From Bacteroidales bacterium UBA1309 (GTDB lineage Bacteria > Bacteroidota > Bacteroidia > Bacteroidales > Dysgonomonadaceae), in NCBI GenBank assembly GCA_002307185.1, contig DBTT01000035.1, positions 1-20,474 on the forward strand: a stretch of 20,474 bases of DNA. The letters run 5' to 3'. The position numbers and the translations under genes were made by a program. Below the pieces are notes generated by a model. That model worked only from the letters and a program-made list of their open reading frames with translations, was not told the origin of the DNA and did not search any database. Position 1 is the first letter of the stretch. Each line of letters begins with the position of its first letter. Below are positions 14,056 through 20,474 of the stretch, one piece after another.

Positions 14056-14478
14056 ATGAAAATTCTCATCATCAATGGTCCAAATTTGAATCTACTTGGC
14101 ACACGCGAGCCGGATATTTACGGCAAACGTACATTCGACAGCTATTTTCAAGAACTTCGTCAGCTATATCCGCAGCACGAATTAAGTTATTTCCAATCAA
14201 ATCATGAAGGTGCTATTATCGACAAACTTCACGAGGATGGGTTTTCAGTTGCCGGCATAGTACTCAATGCAGGAGCCTACACCCACACCTCCGTGGCTAT
14301 TCACGATGCTATCAAAGGGATAAAATGTCCAGTAATTGAAGTGCATATCTCAAATATTCATAATCGCGAAGAATTTCGCCATAAATCTTTTATTGCTCCG
14401 GCATGTAAAGGCTCGGTCGTAGGATTGGGATTTGACTCATACCGGTTAGCGATTGAGCATCTTATCCATCCTGAATAA
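14056..14478 (+). CDS. aroQ: 3-dehydroquinate dehydratase, type II
   Basis: This 140-aa type II dehydroquinase converts 3-dehydroquinate to 3-dehydroshikimate in the shikimate pathway. The opening IIINGPNLNLLGTREPDIYG is the family signature: it carries Asn10 and Asn12, the mobile-lid Arg17 and the catalytic Tyr22. QSNHEGAIIDKLHE (47-60), NAGAYTHTS (71-79) and VIEVHISNIHNREEFRHKS (93-111) bring the catalytic H97 and substrate-binding R108. The length is typical for the dodecameric class. It is first in a rightward run with pyk, an O-methyltransferase, rbfA and a permease gene, and has its own promoter element at 14000-14007; pyk follows after 59 bp. Confidence 0.97.
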   Translation: MKILIINGPNLNLLGTREPDIYGKRTFDSYFQELRQLYPQHELSYFQSNHEGAIIDKLHEDGFSVAGIVLNAGAYTHTSVAIHDAIKGIKCPVIEVHISNIHNREEFRHKSFIAPACKGSVVGLGFDSYRLAIEHLIHPE

Positions 14479-14537
14479 AGTGAAATCAGAAGGAAACAAT
14501 TAAGGCAAAAAACATCCAACTATTAATTTCTATTTTT

Positions 14538-16004
14538 ATGTTTAAGAAAACAAAGATTGTAGCAACCATTTCCGACTTACGCTGTGATGTTGACTTTCTC
14601 ACGTCATTGTATGAAGCCGGAGCTAATGTAGTAAGAATGAACTCAGCGCACATGTCCGAGGAAGGGTTTGTGAAGGTGATCAACAATGTCCGTGCAGTTT
14701 CCCCCACTATCGGTATCATGATGGATACCAAAGGGCCGGAAATTCGTACGACAGCAACTGAGAGCGGAGAAAAGATTAAAGTTAAGACTGGCGACAAGCT
14801 AAGAGTTATTGGCAACATTGATGTCAAATCGACTCCTGAGCAAGTATCAGTTTCTTACCCAACAATTGTTGAAGATGTTCCCGTTGGAAACATATTGTTG
14901 GTCGATGATGGTGAAACGGCTTTGAAAGTCCTAGAAAAAACAAAAGATTACTTACTTTGTGAAGTGCAAAACGATGGAACCATCGGAAGCCGCAAGAGCG
15001 TAAATATTCCGGGAGTGAGCATTAATCTTCCTTCGATCACCGAAAAAGACAAACGTTCTATCGAAATTGCAATCGCCAATGACTGCGACTTCATCGCTCA
15101 CTCTTTTGTTAGAAATAAACAAGACGTGTTGGACGTTCAGAAGATTTTGGACGAACACAATAGCAAAATCAAGATTATCGCTAAAATTGAAAACCAAGAA
15201 GGTGTTGACAATATCGATGAAATCTACGAAGCTGCATATGGCGTGATGGTTGCCCGCGGAGACTTGGGCATCGAAGTTCCTCAAGAACAAATTCCCGGAA
15301 TCCAACGTTTGTTGATCCGCAAATCTGTGGAACACAAAAAACCAGTTATCGTGGCAACCCAAATGTTGCACACCATGATTGAAAACCCACGTCCAACCCG
15401 TGCCGAAATTGCAGACATCGCAAACGCAGTTTATTACGGAACAGACGCCGTGATGTTAAGTGGCGAAACTGCTTATGGAAAATATCCTATCGAGGCAGTT
15501 GAAACAATGGCTTCAGTGTGCCGCGCTTCTGAATTCTCCAAATTAGCAGAACGTGTAGTTCCTGTTCCATTCAAAGATTCTGAATACGACCGCACTTCAT
15601 TCCTCGCAAAACAAGCTGTGAAATCTTGCAGCCAATTGGGAATCAAGGCCATCATCACCGACAGCGTGACAGGACGTACAGCGCGCACAATTGCCGCCTT
15701 CCGCAGCAAAAGCCCGGTTTATGCTTTTTGTAGCGATATTCATGTGGCACGTTGGCTATCCGTTTGTTACGGAGTAGATCCCCGTTACCAAGACGAACTT
15801 CCAGTTGTCAAAAATCGTCATAAGGAATACTTCCTGAGAGCTATCAGCACCCTCGCAGAAACAAAAGCCTTGGATAAGGAAGACTATGTAACTTACCTGA
15901 GCGGCACTTTCACAGACGGAAAAGGTGGAACATCTTTCCTTGAAATTGAAAAAGTAAGCTCGGTGTTGGATTCATCCGATAAATATTTTATTCCAAGAGA
16001 CTAA
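14538..16004 (+). CDS. pyk: Pyruvate kinase
   Basis: This 488-aa enzyme transfers phosphate from phosphoenolpyruvate to ADP, the last glycolytic step. MDTKGPEIRT (62-71), IIAKIENQEGVDNIDEI, MVARGDLGIEVPQEQIPGIQ and KPVIVATQMLHTMIENPRPTRAE are the active-site blocks of the barrel. The B domain lies between them at about 70-165, and the C-terminal domain runs to FIPRD. The usual RxNxSH block reads VVRMNSAHMS: Asn35 is kept, but the position of the K+-binding Ser is Ala37, while Asp63, Thr64 and Glu68 of the DTKGPE block are present. Start is the ATG at 14538, and a strong terminator follows at 16049-16094. Confidence 0.97.
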   Translation: MFKKTKIVATISDLRCDVDFLTSLYEAGANVVRMNSAHMSEEGFVKVINNVRAVSPTIGIMMDTKGPEIRTTATESGEKIKVKTGDKLRVIGNIDVKSTPEQVSVSYPTIVEDVPVGNILLVDDGETALKVLEKTKDYLLCEVQNDGTIGSRKSVNIPGVSINLPSITEKDKRSIEIAIANDCDFIAHSFVRNKQDVLDVQKILDEHNSKIKIIAKIENQEGVDNIDEIYEAAYGVMVARGDLGIEVPQEQIPGIQRLLIRKSVEHKKPVIVATQMLHTMIENPRPTRAEIADIANAVYYGTDAVMLSGETAYGKYPIEAVETMASVCRASEFSKLAERVVPVPFKDSEYDRTSFLAKQAVKSCSQLGIKAIITDSVTGRTARTIAAFRSKSPVYAFCSDIHVARWLSVCYGVDPRYQDELPVVKNRHKEYFLRAISTLAETKALDKEDYVTYLSGTFTDGKGGTSFLEIEKVSSVLDSSDKYFIPRD

Positions 16005-16048
16005 TTCCTTTCGTAGGGTTTTTCCATAAGGAATAAATCAAATAATTG

Positions 16049-16094
16049 AAAATGAGATAATAGCGGACATTCTCCGACCTATTATCTCATTTTT
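16049..16094 (+). terminator. Intrinsic terminator after pyk
   Basis: AAAATGAGATAATAG (16049-16063) pairs perfectly with 16079-16093, with an inner CGG/CCG pair, and the transcript leaves through TTTTC. A weaker repeat, ATTCCTT/AAGGAAT (16004-16010, 16028-16034), precedes it. Confidence 0.8.
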
Positions 16095-16123
16095 CACTAA
16101 TAAAACCAATAAGCTCTTAGTCA

Positions 16124-16759
16124 ATGGACAACAACGATCTGGAACAATACATCCTGAACCATATAGATGAAGAACCTACTTTGTTGAAATCTCTTTGCCG
16201 TGACGCACACGTGAATTTGCTGCGCCCGAGAATGATTTCCGGCCATTTGCAAGGACGAATCCTGAAAATGTTTTGCCGGATGATCCGCCCCAAGCACATT
16301 CTTGAAATTGGCACCTACACGGCATATGCCACTCTATGTCTTGCTGAAGGGGCGGATGAAGATGCTGTGATCCATACCATTGAGGTAAATGACGAATTGG
16401 AGGATTTCATCATGAGACACCTTCATGAAACCAAATTGAAAGAAAAAATACACCTGCATATCGGAGATGCGACGCAAATAATTCCAAACCTTAATTGCAC
16501 ATTCGACCTTGTTTTTATCGATGCTGACAAACGGGATTACATTGAGTACTACAATCTGGTGTTTGACAAAATTCGCCCCGGCGGTCTAATTATTGCGGAC
16601 AATACGCTTTGGAGCGGAAAAGTGCTAGAAGAAGCACACCACACCGACAAGCAAACGATCGGGATTCAAGAGTTTAATGAATATGTGGCCAAAGACACCC
16701 GCGTCGAAAAGGTGATTGTGCCGATTCGTGATGGGCTGACTTTGATCTGGAAAAAGTAG
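16124..16759 (+). CDS. SAM-dependent O-methyltransferase (COMT-like/TrmR-type family)
   Basis: This 211-aa class I methyltransferase is of the bacterial O-methyltransferase family 3. The SAM-binding glycine motif is HILEIGTYTAYATLCLAEG (about 59-77). The acidic residue of motif II is in VIHTIEVNDE, motif III is HIGDATQIIPNL, and the metal-binding segment is DLVFIDADKRDYIEYYN followed by GGLIIADNTLWSGKV, with the Asp and Asn ligands expected of divalent-metal-dependent members. Proteins of this family include catechol/caffeoyl-CoA-like O-methyltransferases and the tRNA hydroxyuridine methyltransferase TrmR; the substrate here cannot be assigned from sequence. The hairpin after pyk implies either read-through or a local promoter that I cannot point to. 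The stop codon lies inside the left arm of the following terminator. Confidence 0.92.
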   Translation: MDNNDLEQYILNHIDEEPTLLKSLCRDAHVNLLRPRMISGHLQGRILKMFCRMIRPKHILEIGTYTAYATLCLAEGADEDAVIHTIEVNDELEDFIMRHLHETKLKEKIHLHIGDATQIIPNLNCTFDLVFIDADKRDYIEYYNLVFDKIRPGGLIIADNTLWSGKVLEEAHHTDKQTIGIQEFNEYVAKDTRVEKVIVPIRDGLTLIWKK

Positions 16760-16789
16760 AGAAGCCATACTTCGCATCTCTACTTTTTT
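16751..16789 (+). terminator. Intrinsic terminator after the O-methyltransferase gene
   Basis: AAAAAGTAGAGA (16751-16762) pairs exactly with TCTCTACTTTTT (16777-16788) over a 14-base loop and ends in a run of T. The methyltransferase stop codon (16757-16759) is within the stem. On the other strand the pfpI-like gene has its stop 47 bp away, so the A-rich arm may also serve it. Confidence 0.8.
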
Positions 16790-16835
16790 GTTTGCCTGCC
16801 CTTTCCGTGACAGAAAAAACATCATTCCACTGCTT

Positions 16836-17414
16836 TCACCAAGAAATTTGCATCCCAAGCAATTTATAAAATGCACTCAACATAGTTTGGTGCCCTGGCC
16901 AAGCGGGAGACGTGACAAGATTGCCATCGGTCACAGTTTCAGTAACGGGTACTTCTTTGTAAGTTCCTCCGGCAAGTGTAATTTCGGGGCCAACGGCCGG
17001 ATAAGCCGTCAACGTTCTGCCCTTCACGACGCCAGCGGCGGTGAGGATCTGAATGCCATGGCATATGGCAGCTACGGGAAGGTTTTTCTCAAAAAAATAA
17101 CGGGTATATTCAATCACCTTCGGGTTCAATCGAATGTATTCCGGGGCACGGCCTCCAGCAACATACAAACCCGAATATTCCTCCAGCTTCACAGCATCGA
17201 ATGACTTGTTGATCGTAAAATTGTGTCCTCTCAACTCGGCATAAGTTTGAAAACCGACAAAATCATGAATGGCAGTTGCTATTTGTTCACCCGCTTTTTT
17301 GTTGGGACACACCACATCCACGTGAAAACCAATACTCTCCAAGGCTTGAAAAGGCACCATTAATTCGTAGTCTTCCACAAAATCTCCGGCAAGTACTAAA
17401 ATTTTTTTACCCAT
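16836..17414 (-). CDS. DJ-1/PfpI-family protein (class I glutamine amidotransferase-like)
   Basis: This 192-aa flavodoxin-like protein is of the PfpI/YhbO branch. It begins KKILVLAGDFVEDYELMVPF, with the conserved acidic residue before the active site at about E14 or E17. The nucleophile elbow is AAICHGIQ with Cys118 and His119, and GRTLTAYPAVGPEI and SPAWPGH follow as in the family. Members have been described as intracellular proteases, deglycases or stress chaperones; the true activity is disputed, so none is asserted. The gene lies on the opposite strand inside the otherwise rightward aroQ-to-permease run. Its upstream side carries a 10-bp-arm inverted repeat at 17439-17468 that might be an operator. 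Confidence 0.92.
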   Translation of the reverse strand: MGKKILVLAGDFVEDYELMVPFQALESIGFHVDVVCPNKKAGEQIATAIHDFVGFQTYAELRGHNFTINKSFDAVKLEEYSGLYVAGGRAPEYIRLNPKVIEYTRYFFEKNLPVAAICHGIQILTAAGVVKGRTLTAYPAVGPEITLAGGTYKEVPVTETVTDGNLVTSPAWPGHQTMLSAFYKLLGMQISW

Positions 17415-17438
17415 GGCGTTTAAGAATTAGATTGTTCA

Positions 17439-17468
17439 TTAAATACACGCAAGCATTTGTGTATTTAA
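17439..17468. promoter_or_regulatory. Inverted repeat upstream of the PfpI-like gene
   Basis: TTAAATACAC (17439-17448) and GTGTATTTAA (17459-17468) are perfect reverse complements with a 10-base spacer, 25 bp before the ATG at 17414. It has the size and position of a dimeric regulator site overlapping a promoter. No T tract follows on either strand. Confidence 0.45.
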
Positions 17469-17639
17469 CACAGCTACAACCGAAATGTTCAATACTAAAT
17501 GGCTCTTTAAGGATTGATTATCAAAAATATCGGAGAGTGTGTTCAACGATCTACCGTGAGGGAGTGCAAGATTCCCCAAGAACAAAAATTAATGTGCGAC
17601 ATCTCTCCGGGAAGAGTGCCGGAATACGATAGAATTTCA

Positions 17640-17647
17640 TACCTTTG
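17640..17647 (+). promoter_or_regulatory. -7 element for rbfA and permease
   Basis: TACCTTTG is an exact TAnnTTTG match. The predicted start near 17652 gives a leader of about 23 nt to the ATG at 17675. The TTG codon at 17645 lies within the box itself, so it cannot be the rbfA start. Confidence 0.55.
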
Positions 17648-17674
17648 CACCAAATTTTCGAGCCAATCAAAAAT

Positions 17675-18010
17675 ATGGAAACTACCAGACAAGAAAAAAT
17701 AAACCGCCTCCTTCAGAAAGAACTTAGCGAGATTTTTCTGCTTGATGCAAAACATGTGCCCGGCGTGCTGATCACGGTGAGCATGGTGCGGGTAAGCCCC
17801 GACTTGGGATTAGCAAAGGCATACCTTAGTTTTTTCCCAACAGCAAAAGGCAAAGAATTGCTAAGTGCTATCAAGGCAAATGCCAAAACCATCCGCTACG
17901 ATTTGGGAAAGCGTGTGGGTAAACAACTTAGAGTGGTTCCTGAATTAGTTTTTTATTTGGACGATTCACTCGACTATGCCGAAAATATCAATAACTTGCT
18001 AAAAGAGTAA
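17675..18010 (+). CDS. rbfA: 30S ribosome-binding factor A
   Basis: RbfA binds the 30S subunit and helps late maturation of the 5' end of 16S rRNA. I choose the ATG at 17675 (METTRQEKINRLLQKELSEIF), giving 111 aa, because the family normally opens with this R-x-x-R/K-I-x-x-x-L-x-x-E-L helix. A longer TTG start at 17645 falls in the promoter box. The KH-type core is visible: VPGVLITVSMVRVSPDLGLAKAYLSFFP, then the long helix region LGKRVGKQLRVVPELVFYLDDSLDYAENINNLL, ending as usual shortly after the PELxFxxDxSxxxxxxI motif. The permease gene follows after only 6 bp and starts with TTG, so the two are almost certainly co-transcribed. Confidence 0.96.
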   Translation: METTRQEKINRLLQKELSEIFLLDAKHVPGVLITVSMVRVSPDLGLAKAYLSFFPTAKGKELLSAIKANAKTIRYDLGKRVGKQLRVVPELVFYLDDSLDYAENINNLLKE

Positions 18011-18016
18011 TCGAGT

Positions 18017-19261
18017 TTGAATCTTTCCTTCTACATCGGTCGCCGCTATCTGTTTTCGAAAAAATCGCACAACGCAATAAACATAATTTCGTTTATTTCG
18101 GTGTGCGGCATCACCATTGCCACGATGGCTTTGGTGTGTACGCTTTCGGTTTTCAATGGATTCGAAGGTATGGTTGCCGGAATGTTTAGCTCGTTTGATC
18201 CCGATTTGAAAATCACTCCTGCCAAAGGAAAAGTCTTTTCAGTGGATGCTGCGGAAATAAAAAAGGTTTTGAAAATCAAAAACATAGACAAAGTAAGCCA
18301 AATCATAGAGGAAAATGCCCTGTTGAAATACGGCGATAAGCAGGCTCCGGTAGTGGTGAAAGGGGTTTCGGACAATTTTTCTGAAATTGCCGACATGAAA
18401 AAGCTGATGCTGAAGAGCAGTTTTATACTCAAAGATGGAGACATTGACTACGCAGTGATGGGCATCGGCCTAGCAGCCAAATTGGATGCCCGCCGCGAAT
18501 ACATAACTCCTCTCGAATTGTATGTGCCAATACGTAATGTGAAGGTGAACTTGGCAAATCCATCCAGTGCTTTCATTCCAATTTATCTCTATCTCGGGGG
18601 CGTTTTCAGCCTCAATAACTCAAAATTGGACGAAAATCTACTGATTGTTTCTATCAAGATAGCTCGGCAGGCTCTGATGTATGACGCCAACCAAGTTTCC
18701 AGCTTGGCGGTCAAACTAAAGGATGGAGCCTCCAGCGAAAGCGTCAAAAAGCAGATGCGGAAAATCCTTGGCGACAAGTACGAGGTGAAAGACCGTTTCG
18801 AGCAACAGGAAAGCACTTTCCGGATGATGCAAATCGAAAAATGGGTCACATTTTTCATCCTTTCCTTTATTGCCATCATTGCCATATTCAATGTTATTGG
18901 TTCACTCACAATGCTGATTCTTGAGAAAGAAGGGGATATTACCACATTGCGCAGCCTAGGGGCGAATAACAAAACGATCACCTCCATTTTCATGATTGAA
19001 GGTTGGATGATCTCGTTTATCGGAGCCATATTAGGTGTCGTTTTTGGACTTGTCCTTTGTCTTTTGCAGGAACATTTCGGATTGCTCAAATTAAGCAGCT
19101 CCACAGCGCAATTTTTGATCAACGCATACCCCGTGAAAGTGGAAATTTCCGACTTGGCGATTATCTTTTCGAGTGTGGTTTCAATTGGCTTTTTGGCCGT
19201 GATTTACCCTACCCAAAGCCTTCGAAAACGCCTCAACGAAAAATTCATCAAGAGGGGGTGA
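18017..19261 (+). CDS. FtsX-like ABC transporter permease, LolC/LolE type
   Basis: This 414-aa inner-membrane protein has the four-helix MacB/FtsX layout: a transmembrane segment at about 20-46, a large periplasmic domain (about 47-272), and segments at about 275-302, 325-351 and 379-402. The opening LSFYIGRRYLFSKKSHNAINIISFISVCGITIATM is characteristic of LolC/E homologues, which with LolD extract lipoproteins from the inner membrane for the outer membrane. EGDITTLRSLGANNKTITSIFMIEGW holds the coupling-helix segment that meets the ATPase. The start is a TTG at 18017, six bases after the rbfA stop. No in-frame ATG lies near, and family similarity begins right at this codon, so the TTG is well supported. 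No ATPase gene is in the window. Confidence 0.92.
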   Translation: MNLSFYIGRRYLFSKKSHNAINIISFISVCGITIATMALVCTLSVFNGFEGMVAGMFSSFDPDLKITPAKGKVFSVDAAEIKKVLKIKNIDKVSQIIEENALLKYGDKQAPVVVKGVSDNFSEIADMKKLMLKSSFILKDGDIDYAVMGIGLAAKLDARREYITPLELYVPIRNVKVNLANPSSAFIPIYLYLGGVFSLNNSKLDENLLIVSIKIARQALMYDANQVSSLAVKLKDGASSESVKKQMRKILGDKYEVKDRFEQQESTFRMMQIEKWVTFFILSFIAIIAIFNVIGSLTMLILEKEGDITTLRSLGANNKTITSIFMIEGWMISFIGAILGVVFGLVLCLLQEHFGLLKLSSSTAQFLINAYPVKVEISDLAIIFSSVVSIGFLAVIYPTQSLRKRLNEKFIKRG

Positions 19262-19366
19262 ACGAAAATCTATTTGTCGCGCCTGTTCGTAATTCCAGAG
19301 TGTCAACATTTTGAATTTTAGGGTTTCACTGCGGTGATTTATAGATATTTTTTAATCCGTTTTATG

Positions 19367-19397
19367 TTTTATCTCAAAGAAAATATTAGTATCTTTG
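19367..19397 (+). promoter_or_regulatory. Promoter of gapA
   Basis: TATCTTTG (19390-19397) matches TAnnTTTG exactly, with TTTT at 19367-19370 as a one-mismatch -33 element and a 19-bp spacer. The predicted start near 19403 leaves a leader of about 117 nt before the ATG at 19520. Confidence 0.6.
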
Positions 19398-19415
19398 TGT
19401 GCCTGAAAAAAAGAG

Positions 19416-19457
19416 GTGATTCTGGTTTACGATCAAGGTCTTAAGGCTCTGAATCAC
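19416..19457 (+). other. Stem in the gapA leader
   Basis: GTGATTC (19416-19422) and GAATCAC (19451-19457) pair perfectly across 28 bases and lie in the predicted untranslated leader of gapA. It is not followed by T residues close enough for a terminator. It may stabilise this probably abundant mRNA or be incidental. Confidence 0.35.
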
Positions 19458-19519
19458 AAGATTATTTTAGTATCTAATGATTAACTGACTATTTTTTAAC
19501 CAATAAAATTATAACAAAA

Positions 19520-20474
19520 ATGATTAAAGTAGGTATTAACGGTTTTGGACGAATTGGTCGTCTTGTATTCCGTGCAGCACAAGAAAGAAGCGATGTTCAA
19601 ATCGTTGCAGTAAATGACCCATTCTTGGATATCAATTACTTGGTGTACATGTTGAAATACGATACAGTACATGGTAAATTCCAAGGCACAGCTGAAAACG
19701 TAGATGGTAAATTGGTTGTCAATGGTAAAGAGATTGCTTTCTTCGCTGAAAAAGACCCTGCTGCTATCGGTTGGGGTGCATCGGGTGCTGACTACGTAGT
19801 TGAATCCACCGGTGTTTTCACTACAACTGAAAAAGCATCTGCTCACTTGAAAGGTGGTGCAAAAAAAGTAGTTATCTCTGCTCCTTCTGCTGACGCTCCT
19901 ATGTTCGTTTGTGGTGTAAACTTGGACAAATACACAAAAGATTTGGACGTTGTCTCTAACGCTTCTTGTACTACAAACTGTTTGGCCCCTTTGGCTAAAG
20001 TAATCAACGACAAATTTGGAATCGTTGAAGGTTTGATGACAACAGTACATGCTGCAACAAACACTCAAAAAACAGTGGATGCTCCTTCTGCTAAAGACTG
20101 GAGAGGTGGCCGTTCTATCCTTGGCAACATTATCCCTTCTTCAACAGGTGCTGCTAAAGCTGTCGGAAAAGTAATTCCTGAGTTGAACGGCAAATTGACA
20201 GGTATGGCATTCCGTGTGCCAACAGCTGACGTTTCTGTAGTTGACTTGACTGTACGTCTTGAAAAATCTGCTACTTACGATGAAATCAAAGCCGCTGTGA
20301 AATACGCTTCTGAAAACGAATTGAAAGGAATCCTTGGTTACACTGAAGATTCAGTTGTATCTACTGACTTCATCCACGAAGTACGCACTTCTGTTTTCGA
20401 TGCTGGTGCAGGTATCGCTTTGAACGGAAACTTTGTGAAACTTGTTTCTTGGTATGACAACGAATGGGGTTATT
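19520..20474 (+). CDS. gapA: Glyceraldehyde-3-phosphate dehydrogenase, 3' end cut off by window
   Basis: The frame runs from the ATG at 19520 to the window edge (318 codons of an expected 333-337). It oxidises glyceraldehyde-3-phosphate to 1,3-bisphosphoglycerate with NAD+. Visible features are the Rossmann motif INGFGRIGRL (6-15), the active-site block SNASCTTNCLAP with catalytic Cys150, and His177 in TTVHAATNTQKT. The phosphate-site segment RRSILGNIIPSSTGAAKAV (here with GGRS) and the near-terminal WYDNEWGY, where the window stops, also fit. Codon choice is narrow (GGT, GCT, GTA, TTG repeated), as expected of a highly expressed gene and unlike its neighbours. It has its own promoter and a long leader. 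Confidence 0.96.
   Translation, partial: MIKVGINGFGRIGRLVFRAAQERSDVQIVAVNDPFLDINYLVYMLKYDTVHGKFQGTAENVDGKLVVNGKEIAFFAEKDPAAIGWGASGADYVVESTGVFTTTEKASAHLKGGAKKVVISAPSADAPMFVCGVNLDKYTKDLDVVSNASCTTNCLAPLAKVINDKFGIVEGLMTTVHAATNTQKTVDAPSAKDWRGGRSILGNIIPSSTGAAKAVGKVIPELNGKLTGMAFRVPTADVSVVDLTVRLEKSATYDEIKAAVKYASENELKGILGYTEDSVVSTDFIHEVRTSVFDAGAGIALNGNFVKLVSWYDNEWGY

Noticed and set aside
17645..17674. N-terminal extension of RbfA from a TTG codon
   Set aside because: The TTG is part of the TACCTTTG promoter box and family similarity starts at the ATG at 17675.
19496..20068. 190-aa open frame on the minus strand, Cys- and Ser-rich
   Set aside because: It is antisense to gapA; the odd composition is a by-product of the biased codon use of gapA.
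1..20474. tRNA or rRNA genes, CRISPR arrays, insertion sequences or prophage integrase
   Set aside because: None was seen on either strand: no cloverleaf-like arm pairs, no regularly spaced direct repeats beyond the short heptamer array, and no transposase or integrase frames.

Overview
The window looks like a chromosomal segment of a Bacteroidota bacterium, probably Bacteroidales. Three things point there: a type IX secretion (T9SS) C-terminal sorting domain, a fimbrillin-type lipoprotein, and the repeated use of the Bacteroidota promoter element TAnnTTTG in place of a sigma-70 -10 box. Start codons also lack Shine-Dalgarno sequences. Function calls come from reading the protein sequences; no database search was run.

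Left part (1-4729, minus strand): a surface or secreted cassette read right to left. It holds an 88-aa unrecognised small protein, a fimbrillin-like lipoprotein with a FISUMP/Lcl-like C-terminal module, a T9SS cargo protein, and a truncated tail-fibre/collar-like exported protein that runs off the window. Gaps are 47-66 bp with no clear terminators, so this is probably one transcript.

4730-5656 is a 927-bp stretch with no convincing gene. It carries the leader of the surface operon (with a strong 13-bp-stem hairpin), several inverted repeats, and a run of nested hairpins ending in a textbook plus-strand intrinsic terminator (5508-5540). I read the latter as a candidate structured non-coding RNA of roughly 330-360 nt that I cannot assign to a known family. 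It is the most promising undescribed element here.

5657-9147 (minus): the oxidative pentose phosphate genes gnd, zwf and pgl in that transcription order. Hairpins lie after each gene, and a separate promoter element lies before pgl, so they may not be one simple operon.

9402-13909: a small lipoprotein (+), a SpoU/TrmH-type methyltransferase and folB (-), then bactofilin, aminopeptidase P, a GNAT acetyltransferase and a gamma-carbonic-anhydrase-like protein (+). A five-copy heptamer repeat sits just before the last gene.

14056-19261 (+): aroQ, pyk, an O-methyltransferase, rbfA and a LolC/E-type permease, with one PfpI/DJ-1 gene on the opposite strand between the methyltransferase and rbfA. 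The window ends inside gapA. Central carbon metabolism is well represented (zwf, pgl, gnd, pyk, gapA). Otherwise the right half is ordinary housekeeping DNA, and the accessory material is on the left.
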